A DNA stretch of 64,000 nt from Nocardioides nematodiphilus (GTDB taxonomy: Bacteria; Actinomycetota; Actinomycetes; Propionibacteriales; Nocardioidaceae): NCBI RefSeq assembly GCF_020216525.1, contig NZ_JAIWOY010000004.1, positions 84,924 to 148,923 on the forward strand, given 5' to 3'. The notes under the pieces were generated by a model. It worked only from the letters and a program-made list of their open reading frames with translations. It did no database searches and was not told the origin of the DNA. Positions 29,746-38,626 of the stretch are shown here, in pieces (within the stretch, counting starts at the first letter, position 1; each line of letters begins with the position of its first letter). The position numbers and the translations under genes are program-made.

Positions 29746-32166
29746 GTGAAGACTGACGTGCTCACGCCGCAAGCCGTGTTCTACCTCCCCCAGCACCTCG
29801 TGGTGCCGCTCTTCCAGCGGCCCTACGTGTGGGACGAGGCCGAGCAATGGTTGCCGCTGTGGCAGGACATCTCACGTCTCGCCGAGCTCCGGTTGCACAA
29901 TCCTTACTCGCAACCGACGCACTTCCTTGGCGCCGTCGTCCTCCAGGCGCTCGACGGGCAACAAGGCACGGTTCCGGCCAAGAACGTGATCGACGGGCAG
30001 CAACGGCTCACCACCCTCCAGCTCTTCATCGACGCCGCGGCGGCCGTGTTCGAGAGCCACGGTCTCGACGGCCACGCAGAGCAACTCGCCGCATTGACCC
30101 ACAACCCCGGGCGCGCCGGCGTGATTGAAGCCAGCCTGAAGCTCGCCCACACCAACCAGGACGGCGACGCGTTCCTTGAAGTGATGGACGCGGAAGTCCC
30201 GGTGGTGCATGAGTCGTTGAAGCACGCCGGATCCCGGATCACGCGTGCCCATGCCTACTTCGTCGGTCGGATCGACGACTGGCTCGGGGACGCCGACGAC
30301 GTACGAGCCCGTGCCGACGCGTTGACGCAGTCCGTCAGCCAAGGACTCCAGCTCGTCGTGATCGACCTGCTTGCTCAGGAGAACTCGCAAGAGATCTTCG
30401 AGACCCTGAACGCGCGAGGCACCCCCCTCACCGCAGCCGACCTGATCAAGAACTTCGTCTTCCAGCGCCTTGAAGCCGAGGGCGCCGACACCCGGCGCGC
30501 CTACGCCGAGGACTGGCCGTTCGAGTCGAAGTTCTGGGAGCAGGAGGTCAGCGTCGGTCGCTACACGATGAGCCGCAGCTCGCTGTTCCTCAGTCAGTGG
30601 CTCGGGAGCCGACTCGGCGAGGAGGTCAGCCCGCGCCAGACCTTCGTCCGCTTCAAGACGTACGTCGACTACGAGGCCGGCATGAATATGTCCGAACTGC
30701 TCCTCGCCATCAAGGCCCAGGCCGAGCTCTACCGCACCTGGAACGAGCACGCCGCGGAAAGCTCCCACATCCTGACTCGCCCGGAGATCGCGTTCTACCG
30801 GATGACCGCTGGAGGGGTGGAGCTCCTCAAGCCGGCGATCATCTGGCTCTACGATCCGACATTGTCGATCCCCTCCACGATCGCCGACGAGGTCCTCGGG
30901 ATGCTCGAGTCGTGGGTGGTGCGACGCCAGATCCTCCGACTGACCTCCGCTGATCTGGGGCGCATCGTCGCCGACATCATCAAGAGCAACAGGGTCACGC
31001 CGGCTGCCGAACTGGTCGCGAGCGTCCGGCATCACCTCAGCCGACTCAACGTTGCGTCAAACTACTGGCCAGGGGACGACGAAGTCCGTGAGCACCTCAG
31101 GACCGAACAGGCGTACCGGCGATACCCACGCGGCCGGATGCGTTTCTTCCTCGAGGCGATCGAGGACCACTTGCGTGCCAAGTACGACTACCCGCAGGTG
31201 CCACGCCTCGGATATCCGATCGAGCACGTCCTGCCGCAGAAGTGGGAGGCGAGCTGGGCTGTTAGCGGCTTGGAGGCCGAGCTTGCCCGCAGCGAGCACG
31301 TCCACCGGATCGGCAACCTCTCGCTGCTGACCTCGAGCCTGAACAGCACCATCTCGAACGGCCCGTGGAGCACCAAGCGCGAACGGATCTTCGCCAACGA
31401 TGTCATGCTGCTGAACCGCTACTTTCGCGATGCCGAAGGCTGGGACGAAGCCGCCATCGATCAGCGCACCGCCCTTCTGACCGACCTGCTGCTCCAGATC
31501 TGGCCCGTTCCGGAGGGCCACGCCGGCTCCATCAGCGACGCACCGGCCAAGGAGAACGCCTGGGTCGAGGTCAAGCACCTTCTCGCGGCCGGCCTACTCG
31601 AGGCCGGCACCGTCCTGTCGTCGCGACCTGGCCGGTGGGAGGGCATCGAGGCCACTGTGCTCCCGGACGGCCAGATCGGCGTCGACGGCAAGACCTACAC
31701 GAGCCCGTCGAGTGCCGGCTACCACGCAAAGGGCGGCCGGGCCACGAACGGCTGGACGTTCTGGCAACTCGCCGACGGACGTCGGCTCGCCGATGTCCGT
31801 GCGCAGTACCGCGGCGACAAGGCCGACAAGCCGGCCGGGTTCGACTGGTCCCGGCTCCACGAGATCCTCGCCGCGCTCCCCGCCGGCACGTGGACGTCGT
31901 ACAGCGACCTCGCCGACGCGATCGGGACGGCTCCTCAGCCGCTCGGCACACACATCACCCGGTGCCAGCAGTGTTCGTATCCGTGGCGGGTGCTGACCTC
32001 CGACGGACGGGTCGCCGCCGGATTCGCCTGGTCGGATCCCAACGATGATCGCAAGCCAGCGGATCTGCTCGTTGAAGAAGGCGTTCGGCTGGTCGACGGC
32101 GTCGCCGATGGCGAGCAGCGCCTGGATAGCGAGGCGCTCACGACGCTGATCGAGGACGCCGACTGA
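29746..32166 (+). CDS. GmrSD-like DUF262-DUF1524 protein fused to RAMA-like and alkyltransferase-like domains
   Basis: About 806 residues. DUF262 (1-250) has FQRPYVW (23-29) and the nucleotide-site DGQQR (83-87). DUF1524, an HNH-type nuclease domain, has H494-V-L-P and N524-L-S-L-L. Residues about 590-690 resemble the RAMA modified-DNA reader (GTVLSSRPGRWEGIEATVLP, then a GWTFWQLADGRRLADVR tail). Residues about 700-800 resemble the MGMT/ATL DNA-binding fold (LPAGTWTSYSDLADAIG, then WRVLTSDGRVAAG, then LLVEEGVRL), but the alkyl-acceptor Cys of PCHRV is Trp747. This predicts a type IV, modification-dependent restriction enzyme with two built-in base readers. The start is GTG 29746, or GTG 29758. 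It is divergent from hsdMSR. Confidence 0.82.
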   Translation: MKTDVLTPQAVFYLPQHLVVPLFQRPYVWDEAEQWLPLWQDISRLAELRLHNPYSQPTHFLGAVVLQALDGQQGTVPAKNVIDGQQRLTTLQLFIDAAAAVFESHGLDGHAEQLAALTHNPGRAGVIEASLKLAHTNQDGDAFLEVMDAEVPVVHESLKHAGSRITRAHAYFVGRIDDWLGDADDVRARADALTQSVSQGLQLVVIDLLAQENSQEIFETLNARGTPLTAADLIKNFVFQRLEAEGADTRRAYAEDWPFESKFWEQEVSVGRYTMSRSSLFLSQWLGSRLGEEVSPRQTFVRFKTYVDYEAGMNMSELLLAIKAQAELYRTWNEHAAESSHILTRPEIAFYRMTAGGVELLKPAIIWLYDPTLSIPSTIADEVLGMLESWVVRRQILRLTSADLGRIVADIIKSNRVTPAAELVASVRHHLSRLNVASNYWPGDDEVREHLRTEQAYRRYPRGRMRFFLEAIEDHLRAKYDYPQVPRLGYPIEHVLPQKWEASWAVSGLEAELARSEHVHRIGNLSLLTSSLNSTISNGPWSTKRERIFANDVMLLNRYFRDAEGWDEAAIDQRTALLTDLLLQIWPVPEGHAGSISDAPAKENAWVEVKHLLAAGLLEAGTVLSSRPGRWEGIEATVLPDGQIGVDGKTYTSPSSAGYHAKGGRATNGWTFWQLADGRRLADVRAQYRGDKADKPAGFDWSRLHEILAALPAGTWTSYSDLADAIGTAPQPLGTHITRCQQCSYPWRVLTSDGRVAAGFAWSDPNDDRKPADLLVEEGVRLVDGVADGEQRLDSEALTTLIEDAD

Positions 32167-32184
32167 CGGCCTGACGGTCAGCCA

Positions 32185-32320
32185 CAACCTTCCTTCCATC
32201 CCCCATCTCCGGCGTTCTCTCCACTCCCCGCGCCTTGCCCTCCCTCACCCTTCATCGCCAACCATCAACGGCTCCTCAACTCCTCCCTCAGCCGCCCCCT
32301 TCTCACCTCCACTTCCGGCG
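32185..32320. other. Pyrimidine-rich intergenic tract before the relaxase gene
   Basis: The plus strand is almost entirely C/T-rich over about 135 bp in the 240-bp gap between the GmrSD-like and relaxase genes. No gene is seen. Strand-biased sequence next to a relaxase gene may be part of a transfer origin, although no clear nic-site inverted repeat is recognised. A small CAAC-G-GTTG palindrome occurs at about 32380. Confidence 0.35.
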
Positions 32321-32407
32321 GCACGCATGCTACGAAGGAAGGGTACAAAACGGCGTCTGACCTGCGATTTTATGGTTACCAACGGTTGTTGATGGAGGTG
32401 ATCTCGG

Positions 32408-34945
32408 GTGCATGGCGGGATGAAGGTCTACCGGGGCGCGGCAGCTGCGGCGCGGCACTACGTCGAGGCTGATCGCGCTCGCGCCGACGATTACTACCTC
32501 GCCGAGGGCAGCGGCGTCGCGATGCGGATCTCCGCCACCCCGGATGCCATCGAGCACCGCGCAGACATGGATGGCGACACCTACGAGCAGTGGGTCGCCG
32601 GGATCTCCCTCGAGACCGGGCACCCGAAGGGGCGACTGCGGACCGATGGGCAGGGCGTCAGGTTCGCGGAGGTCACCGTCAACGGACCGAAGACCTGGTC
32701 GCTCGCGGCGGCGCTGCATCCTGAGATCGCCGAGGCGTACGACCGCGCGCAGATGGCCGCGGCCGAGGAGATCGTCGGCTGGCTGGCCGAGCATTCGACC
32801 ACCCGGATCGGGCCGCGCGGGCGACAGCTGCAGATCCCGGTCGAGGAGATCGAGGCCGCGGTCGTACGCCACTACACCTCTCGCGCCGGCGATCCCCACC
32901 GCCACCTGCACCTCCAGATCAACGCCCGGGTCCGCGCCGCCGGCGCCTGGCGCGGCATTCACACCGTCGGCGTCCGCGACAGCCTTGAGGCGATCAACGG
33001 CATCGGCCACGCGGCCGTGATGACCGACCCCGAGTTCCGGGCGGCGCTCGCCGCGTACGGCTTCACCCTCGATCCGGAGACCGACGAGATCACCGAGCTG
33101 GCGCCGTACGTCGGTGCCTTCAGCACGCGGTCCCGGCAGATCGAGGCGAACATCGACGCCTACGAAGCCACCTGGCGCACCGAGCACCCGGGCGACGAGC
33201 CCGGGCCGGCACTGCGACAGATCTGGGATCGACGGGCGTGGGCGGACGCGCGGCCGGACAAGATCGTGCCCACCTCCGGCGACGACCTGCGCAGGCACTG
33301 GGTCGAGGAGCTGCACGACCTCGGCTTCGAGGCGCCGACCAGCGCGGCGTACGGCGGCGCCCTCCGACCGGGCACGATCGATAGGAATGCGTTCGTCGAT
33401 CTCGCGCTGATCCGGCTTGGCTCGCGGCACTCGGCCTGGAACGCCGCCGACGCCCGTGGCGAGGTCGAACGGCTGCTCGCCTCGACCGGCGAAACGGTCG
33501 ACGGCCCGATCCGGCGCGAGCTTGCCGAGGATCTGACCGCCCGAGTGGTTGGCGCCTCCACTCCCCTGCTCGCCCGCGGCGACGTGCCCGAGCACGTGCG
33601 CGCACTGACCTCCGAGGAGGTACTCACCGTCGAGCACGCCCTCGTCGAACTAATCGAGCACCGCGCCGAGGCGACCGGCATCGCGATCCTCGAAGGCGCG
33701 GCCGGCGCCGGCAAGACCCGGCGGCTTGCCACCTACCGACAGAAGGTCGAGGCGAGCGGCCATCGGATGTTGGTCGTCACGCCGACCCGCAAGGCCGCCC
33801 AGGTCGCGGCCGCCGAGGTCGGGACAGGGGCGCACTCGGCCGCGTGGCTGCTCCATCAGCACGGCTTCCGCTGGGACGACGACCATGGGTGGGGCCGCGT
33901 GCCTGCAACGCCGGTGGCCGCCGCCGAGATCCACCGCAACGATCTTCTCGTCGTCGACGAGGCGGGCATGCTCGATCAGGACACCGCGCTCGCGCTCCTC
34001 GTCCTAGCCGACGAGACGGGCGCCAAGCTCATGCTTGTCGGCGATCGTCACCAACTCCCCGCGGTCGGGCGCGGCGGAGTTCTCGACCTCGCGATCCGGT
34101 ACGCGCCGGAGCGGGTCAGCTCCCTCGATGCCGTACGCCGCTTCGCTGATCCCGCCTACGCCGATCTGTCGCTCAAGATGCGTGATGGCAACGAGCCCGG
34201 CGAGGTCTTCGACGAGCTGCTGCACCGTGGCGAGATCGTCATCCATGCCAGCGACGTCGAACGCCAGGATCGCCTCGCCCTCCGGGCAGCCGACGGCGAA
34301 CTCGTCGTCGCCGACACCCGTGAACAGGTCGGGCGGATCAACACGACCGCCCATCGCTTCCGGGCCATGACCGGTCAGGTGTCCGATGCCGTCGCGACCG
34401 CAGCCGGCGACCGGATCGGAGTCGGTGATCGGATCACGACGCGGCGCAACGACCGCGATACCGACGTCGCCAACCGCGAGACCTGGACCGTCATCGGCGC
34501 CGACGACAGTGGGCTGACCATCCGAGGCGACTCCGGCACCCGCCGCCTGCCGCCCACGTACGTCCGGAACCACGTCGAGCTCGCGTACGCGACCACCGCT
34601 TACGGCGCCCAAGGCTCGACCGTCCGGACGGCGCATGTCCTGATCGGCGACCACACCGGCGCCGCGTCCGCGTACGTCGGCATGACCCGCGGCCGTGAGC
34701 ACAACGTCGCGCACCTCGTCGCGGAGTCGGTCGACGACGCACGCCGCCAGTGGGTCGAGGTCTTCGTCCGCGACCGGGCCGACCTCGGGCCGACACACGC
34801 GCGCAAGCTTGCTGGCGAGGCCATCGAGAGGTACGGACCAAGCGCGCCGAAGCGTCGCCCGCAGACGGTTCGCACCTGGCAGCGCGAGGACGACGTCGCC
34901 CTCCGACCCTCGAGTTCTCGCGACGTCCCAGGCCTCAGTCTCTAA
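32408..34945 (+). CDS. MobF-family relaxase/helicase (TraA/TrwC-like)
   Basis: About 845 residues. The relaxase domain (1-300) shows paired tyrosines Y29-Y30 and the three-histidine metal motif H164-R-H166-L-H168. The RecD/Pif1-like helicase follows with Walker A GAAGAGKT (about 430-437), Walker B LLVVDEAGMLD, and a C-terminal TTAYGAQGSTVRTAHVLIG motif. It would nick oriT, stay on the 5' end and unwind the transferred strand. GTG at 32408 has GGAGG 9 nt upstream. No coupling protein or secretion genes are visible nearby, so transfer would depend on a helper element. Confidence 0.88.
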   Translation: MHGGMKVYRGAAAAARHYVEADRARADDYYLAEGSGVAMRISATPDAIEHRADMDGDTYEQWVAGISLETGHPKGRLRTDGQGVRFAEVTVNGPKTWSLAAALHPEIAEAYDRAQMAAAEEIVGWLAEHSTTRIGPRGRQLQIPVEEIEAAVVRHYTSRAGDPHRHLHLQINARVRAAGAWRGIHTVGVRDSLEAINGIGHAAVMTDPEFRAALAAYGFTLDPETDEITELAPYVGAFSTRSRQIEANIDAYEATWRTEHPGDEPGPALRQIWDRRAWADARPDKIVPTSGDDLRRHWVEELHDLGFEAPTSAAYGGALRPGTIDRNAFVDLALIRLGSRHSAWNAADARGEVERLLASTGETVDGPIRRELAEDLTARVVGASTPLLARGDVPEHVRALTSEEVLTVEHALVELIEHRAEATGIAILEGAAGAGKTRRLATYRQKVEASGHRMLVVTPTRKAAQVAAAEVGTGAHSAAWLLHQHGFRWDDDHGWGRVPATPVAAAEIHRNDLLVVDEAGMLDQDTALALLVLADETGAKLMLVGDRHQLPAVGRGGVLDLAIRYAPERVSSLDAVRRFADPAYADLSLKMRDGNEPGEVFDELLHRGEIVIHASDVERQDRLALRAADGELVVADTREQVGRINTTAHRFRAMTGQVSDAVATAAGDRIGVGDRITTRRNDRDTDVANRETWTVIGADDSGLTIRGDSGTRRLPPTYVRNHVELAYATTAYGAQGSTVRTAHVLIGDHTGAASAYVGMTRGREHNVAHLVAESVDDARRQWVEVFVRDRADLGPTHARKLAGEAIERYGPSAPKRRPQTVRTWQREDDVALRPSSSRDVPGLSL

Positions 34946-35610
34946 TCGTCCGGATCGGGCGGCTGCGGTGGACGCGGATCGAAACGGGTCCGCTTCTGCC
35001 GCCACGGCTTCCCCTTGAGCTTCGGCAGATTGCCGTAGTCCCGGATGCGCGCAGTCGGTGTCTCCTCCGACATGCGCAGCGAGTTCTCCTTCCCCCACCG
35101 CTTCGGCCACAGCGCCCGTTGGATCGTCGGCTCCCATGCCTTGCGCACCGGATCGGGCAGCTCGAGCTCTTCCCACAGGTCGACCAGCAGGCCACCGTCG
35201 ATCCACCGGAGCATCTGCTGCGGGAGGCATCGGCGGATGAGGATCTCGTACGCCCGGCGCCGCTCATCGCGCTTCGACAGATTCCACGTGTCGTCCGCTC
35301 CCGGCCTGATCAAGTCAGGGAGCCACAGCAGAACGAAGCAGTACGGCGGCGGGACGGCCCAAAGCTTGTCGGGCACCCAGAACGGGACGATCCCCTCGGG
35401 GTGCAGCTCGATCCAGTCGACCCGCGCCTGCAGCATCAGCTCGTGATCCGTGGCCTCGATGATGCGCGATGCCGTCTGCAATGACGGCGCCTTCGTCCCC
35501 CGCTCGTACGCCGACAACGTCGCCTGCGAGGTGCCCGCCAGCATGGCGAGTTCGGCCTGCGTCATACGACTCGCACGCCGTGCCGTCTTGATCAGACGAG
35601 CCGGATCCAC
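34942..35610 (-). CDS. XRE-family helix-turn-helix protein with C-terminal extension
   Basis: About 222 residues. The N-terminal HTH (about 5-60, including MTQAELAMLAGTSQATLSAYERG) is a clear Cro/C1-type DNA-binding domain. The remaining 150 residues, ending in a Pro/Arg-rich tail, match no family I can name; WDG-like LWEELELPDPVRKAW may be a ligand or partner-binding region. The GTG start at 35610 has GGTGAAG nearby. It converges on the relaxase with a 4-bp 3' overlap and is divergent from the Xis-like gene. It is probably an element regulator. Confidence 0.75.
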   Translation of the reverse strand: MDPARLIKTARRASRMTQAELAMLAGTSQATLSAYERGTKAPSLQTASRIIEATDHELMLQARVDWIELHPEGIVPFWVPDKLWAVPPPYCFVLLWLPDLIRPGADDTWNLSKRDERRRAYEILIRRCLPQQMLRWIDGGLLVDLWEELELPDPVRKAWEPTIQRALWPKRWGKENSLRMSEETPTARIRDYGNLPKLKGKPWRQKRTRFDPRPPQPPDPDD

Positions 35611-35666
35611 ACTTCACCATACCCAGCTGGATCTAAAAGTGCCTTTGCATGGCGAGGCGTCAACAC

Positions 35667-35687
35667 CTACCTCCCGAAGGGAGGTAG
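35667..35687. promoter_or_regulatory. CTACCTCCC-GAA-GGGAGGTAG hairpin/palindrome
   Basis: A perfect 9-bp inverted repeat with a 3-nt centre in the gap between the divergent XRE and Xis-like genes. It may be an operator for one of these regulators or an attenuating hairpin in the leader of the Xis-like gene. Confidence 0.5.
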
Positions 35688-35717
35688 CCGGCCTCCCTCG
35701 CCCGACCGGAGGTCTCG

Positions 35718-35966
35718 ATGAACTCGCACAGCGACACACCGTTCCATGCCCGCCACGATGACGACCTGCTCACTCTCGAAGAGGCGTCCGAGGTCCTCGG
35801 GATCTCGATCAACACGCTGCGCTGGTGGCGCCAGAAGGGCGAGGGTCCCGCCTACTTCAAGATCGGCCGCCGCCTCTACATCACCGCCGGCGAGGTACGC
35901 GCCTTCATCCGCCAGCAGCGGATAGCGGTGCGGCCTGTCCTGCCGGCGCCGAGGAAGCTGGGCTGA
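35718..35966 (+). CDS. Excisionase/MerR-type helix-turn-helix protein
   Basis: 82 residues. The core LLTLEEASEVLGISINTLRWWRQKG followed by FKIGRRLYITAGEVRAFI is the HTH_17 winged helix found in Xis, AlpA and small plasmid regulators. It is a good candidate recombination directionality factor or activator for the element. The ATG has CCGGAGGT upstream. It is followed 3 bp later by a second small HTH gene. Confidence 0.78.
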   Translation: MNSHSDTPFHARHDDDLLTLEEASEVLGISINTLRWWRQKGEGPAYFKIGRRLYITAGEVRAFIRQQRIAVRPVLPAPRKLG

Positions 35967-35969
35967 GTC

Positions 35970-36257
35970 GTGGTCATCCATCACGAGAACGACCCCGAGG
36001 ACCCGCGGCACATCTTCCTCGACGCGCACGACGTCCTCGCCCGCTACGGCTGGGGCAAGACGAAGGGCTATCGCAACCTCAAGGACCGCACCGTCGTCCC
36101 GCCGCCGATCATGGAACACCCGATGCGCTGGCGCCTCGATCAGCTCCTCGAGTGGGAGGACAAGCTGATCGCGGAGTCGATGAAGGCGCCGGTGTCGCGG
36201 CGGGCTGACCTCGCCTCGCTGCTCCCGCCACCGAAGCAACGTAGACGAGCGGGGTGA
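35970..36257 (+). CDS. AlpA-like small DNA-binding protein
   Basis: 95 residues. FLDAHDVLARYGWGKTKGYRNLKDRTVVPPPIMEHPMRWRLDQLLEWEDKL has the helix-turn-helix followed by a wing pattern of phage/AlpA-type regulators. The GTG start lies 3 bp after the preceding HTH gene stop, so they are co-transcribed. Directly downstream are seven 28-bp tandem repeats that could be its or its neighbour's binding sites. Confidence 0.65.
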   Translation: MVIHHENDPEDPRHIFLDAHDVLARYGWGKTKGYRNLKDRTVVPPPIMEHPMRWRLDQLLEWEDKLIAESMKAPVSRRADLASLLPPPKQRRRAG

Positions 36258-36283
36258 TCTCGCGGCGCGCGAGGGAACACATT

Positions 36284-36469
36284 CGCGGCGTTGTGACGCA
36301 CCCGGACGGTACGCGGCGTTGTGACGCACCCGGACGGTACGCGGCGTTGTGACGCACCCGGACGGTACGCGGCGTTGTGACGCACCCGGACGGTACGCGG
36401 CGTTGTGACGCACCCGGACGGTACGCGGCGTTGTGACGCACCCGGACGGTACGCGGCGTTGTGACGCGC
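36284..36469. repeat. Seven tandem 28-bp repeats (iteron-like)
   Basis: The unit GCGGCGTTGTGACGC followed by ACCCGGACGGTAC recurs every 28 bp; the TTGTGACGC element starts at 36291, 36319, 36347, 36375, 36403, 36431 and 36459. Copies are virtually identical. Each contains the small palindrome GCGT-TGTG-ACGC. There are no spacers, so this is not CRISPR. It lies just after two small HTH genes. An iteron, partition or regulator-binding array is plausible. Confidence 0.85.
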
Positions 36470-36620
36470 CTAGCTGCGGGATGTGTCGCCTTGAGGCGGC
36501 ATTGCCGGAGCCGGCAAGGCCGCGCTTGCCCGGGGTGGCCGACACGAAGTGATGTCTTGCTCCGGGCTTCAAGTCGTAAGTGGTCGTTCCCTCCATGTAT
36601 GTGTAGGCGGTCGCGCGCAC

Positions 36621-37514
36621 CTACTCCGATCGAAACGGATGATCTGCATCGAGCGGCGCGATGGAGCTGTCGGCAGGGTCTTGCCGCGCGGTTGGTAAGA
36701 GCTCGTCGGGCACCTCGAGTCGTATGGATTGGCGAGACGAGAATATGACGCGCGTGAGTGTCGCATTAGGGAATTTGTGTGTGCTTGACGCGAGTTCTCG
36801 CATACGTCCCCATGGGAACCTCTGGCCCGCGATGACACCAGTCAATGCGTCGGCGATCGGAATGAAGGAAAATGAGTCCGTTGCGTCGATCGTCAACAGA
36901 CGGAACTCGTTTTCGTTTTCCCAGTCTTTGTGCTTTTGAAAATAAAGAAGATCAGCGTTGTCGGTCATGTACCTCAACGCGACGGCCTGAGATTCCTCAG
37001 TACTTGGCGGCACGAGCCGGAGATCGAGGTCCGGCAGAACGGTACTTGTGTCGACGTAGATCACACGTCCGGCCAATCTTCTTCCGGGGATGTCGTTTGC
37101 CTCGGCGAAGGCTTGGATCAGTCGGTTCCTGTCGAACTCGAAGCAGACGCCGGTGTGTCGGGCAGCGTAATGAGCCCACATGGCGATGTGCGCCCACCCA
37201 GGCGAGCCGTCCATCAGGCCGGTGGAGGTGCTCGTTCCTTCTACCAGGCAGGCAAGCTTGCTGAAGGATCGGAACTGATCGTCAAGTCGGTTCCAAAGAG
37301 GATCAAGCTCGGCGAAACGAGCAAGGTGGTCAGCATCAGTGTCGCTTGCAGCGGGTGGTGGATTGAGTAGCCCGGGCCTGAACACGGCGCTTTCCCAGAT
37401 GTCGTTGGTGTGACGGAGTGGCGATAAGCGCAATGTGCCGTTGGCGAGGATACCGTTGATTGCCGACTCGCTGGTCGCGTAGTGGTAGAGCTTCGTGTCG
37501 CTGTCCTCCACCAT
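36621..37514 (-). CDS. DUF2971 domain protein
   Basis: About 297 residues. The family pattern is visible: an N-terminal KLYHYATSESAINGILANGTLRLSPLRHTND and a central MWAHYAARHTGVCFEFD, followed by a WENENEFRLL segment. DUF2971 proteins are of unknown function, are frequent on mobile and defence islands, and are suspected to be related to ADP-ribosyltransferase-like folds. No signal peptide or membrane segment is present. The gene is lower in GC than its neighbours, consistent with a separate origin. It stands alone on the minus strand. Confidence 0.75.
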   Translation of the reverse strand: MVEDSDTKLYHYATSESAINGILANGTLRLSPLRHTNDIWESAVFRPGLLNPPPAASDTDADHLARFAELDPLWNRLDDQFRSFSKLACLVEGTSTSTGLMDGSPGWAHIAMWAHYAARHTGVCFEFDRNRLIQAFAEANDIPGRRLAGRVIYVDTSTVLPDLDLRLVPPSTEESQAVALRYMTDNADLLYFQKHKDWENENEFRLLTIDATDSFSFIPIADALTGVIAGQRFPWGRMRELASSTHKFPNATLTRVIFSSRQSIRLEVPDELLPTARQDPADSSIAPLDADHPFRSE

Positions 37515-37851
37515 CAGGTACTCGAGGGTCTACGCATCGATGGCACTCCCGGATGCTATGTGGCGAGTTGGGCTCTGGCCCTGCATTCGGCCAAATGAGT
37601 CGCCAGTTACTTGGTCGTAGCCCCGGATTGCTCATTGCTGCACGTCGCTTCTGACGATGAACAGGCGCTCGCGTCCCCCGGCGTAGGAAGCGAGCAAGCG
37701 ATCGCCCGAGACCTACCCGATTCGCGTCTACGATCGCGGCTACTAGATGTATGTCTACGGGCGATCGGTTCGCGGCTGATCCGCGCACTGTTCTGTGGCC
37801 GTCCGCCTCGGGGACGTCGTCCGGCGCATCGTGTCGGGCATACTCGGCCAG
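37515..37851. other. Intergenic region with no gene recognised
   Basis: Divergent spacer between the DUF2971 gene and the decayed plus-strand gene pair. I see no convincing coding frame, RNA or strong repeat; it presumably holds the promoters of both flanks. Confidence 0.5.
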
Positions 37852-38282
37852 GTGCCTGATCTAGAGCCCGAACGTGATCGGGTCGATCGTGCCTTCGCCG
37901 CCGATGTGGGATGGGATGGCTGGCCGGAGGTTGCGGCGAGCGCACCGCTGAGCGACCGCGAGATGTTGTCGTCCCTACTGCTGCTTCTCGCTGCCGCGGG
38001 GCCTCCGCGGCGGACGCGATCCGGCGACCCAGGGTTGTATCTCCGGATGGATCGAGTGATCGATCGGCGTCGGCGGTTGCCTTGGGACCGGGCGACGGCC
38101 CGGGTCGCGGTCGAAGCGGTGATGACCCGTGGCGACTTCGACGCGCGCCGGGTGGGAGTCGCCCTCGCGGGTGCGGAAGCCGTCTGCTCGGCTGGAGCGG
38201 CCGATCAGCCTGCCCGACGAGCAGCGCACGGCCGCGCTCGGGCAGATCATGCAGGTCCTGGAGCAGACGGAGACCAACTGAT
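37852..38282 (+). pseudogene. Frameshifted hypothetical gene upstream of the YgjP-like relic
   Basis: A frame starting about GTG 37852 (VPDLEPERDRVDRAF) reads about 110 residues of plausible coding sequence, then jumps frame near 38175. The continuing second frame ends LPDEQRTAALGQIMQVLEQ with a TGA that overlaps the next gene's ATG as TGATG. The ordered end and overlap indicate that it was once one gene in an operon with the following genes. No family is recognised. Sequencing error is an alternative to decay. Confidence 0.5.
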
Positions 38283-38600
38283 GTCGTCCCTCTATCCCGA
38301 CCAGCTTCTGAAGCGGCGAGCCATGACCTGGGCCCTCCGGCTCAAGGTCAATCCGGAGCCTGGCGAGATCGCGGGCATGCCAAAGAAGTGGGCTCGTGCA
38401 TCAGCGACGGCGTGGCGACGTTCGCCTACGAACGCGCTGACACGGACGAGTCCTTTTAGGACTACGTCATCGTCCACGAGCTGCTGCACCTGCGCTACCA
38501 AGACGCACGGCAAACGCTTCCAAGCCATGATGTCCGTTCGCATACCGAACTGGCGGAAGCTGGAAGAACAGAGCCACGCCCCACGGAGCGCGGTGCCCGT
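38281..38600 (+). pseudogene. Decayed YgjP-like (M48/DUF45) metallopeptidase gene
   Basis: The start MSSLYPDQLLKRR is followed by MPKKW in one frame, then GSCISDGVATFAYERAD in the next frame, an in-frame TAG at about 38457, the zinc motif VIVHELLHLRY, and THGKRFQAMM-VRIPNWRKLE in a further frame. The full peptidase pattern is therefore present but broken by at least two frameshifts and one stop. YgjP-type proteins are often located with helicase or type I restriction genes, as here. The product is non-functional unless the reads are wrong. Confidence 0.75.
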
Positions 38601-38626
38601 GGGCAACGACGGGGGAGGTCCTGACC

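Noticed and set aside
31365..32048. Plus-strand Arg-rich frame inside the GmrSD-like gene
   Set aside because: It is an alternate frame of an intact, motif-rich gene.
36284..36469. CRISPR array
   Set aside because: Repeat units are contiguous and identical over 28 bp, without variable spacers, and no cas genes are nearby.
36461..36748. Coding gene between the repeat array and the DUF2971 gene
   Set aside because: The frame is antisense to the end of the DUF2971 gene and has no ribosome binding site or recognisable domain.
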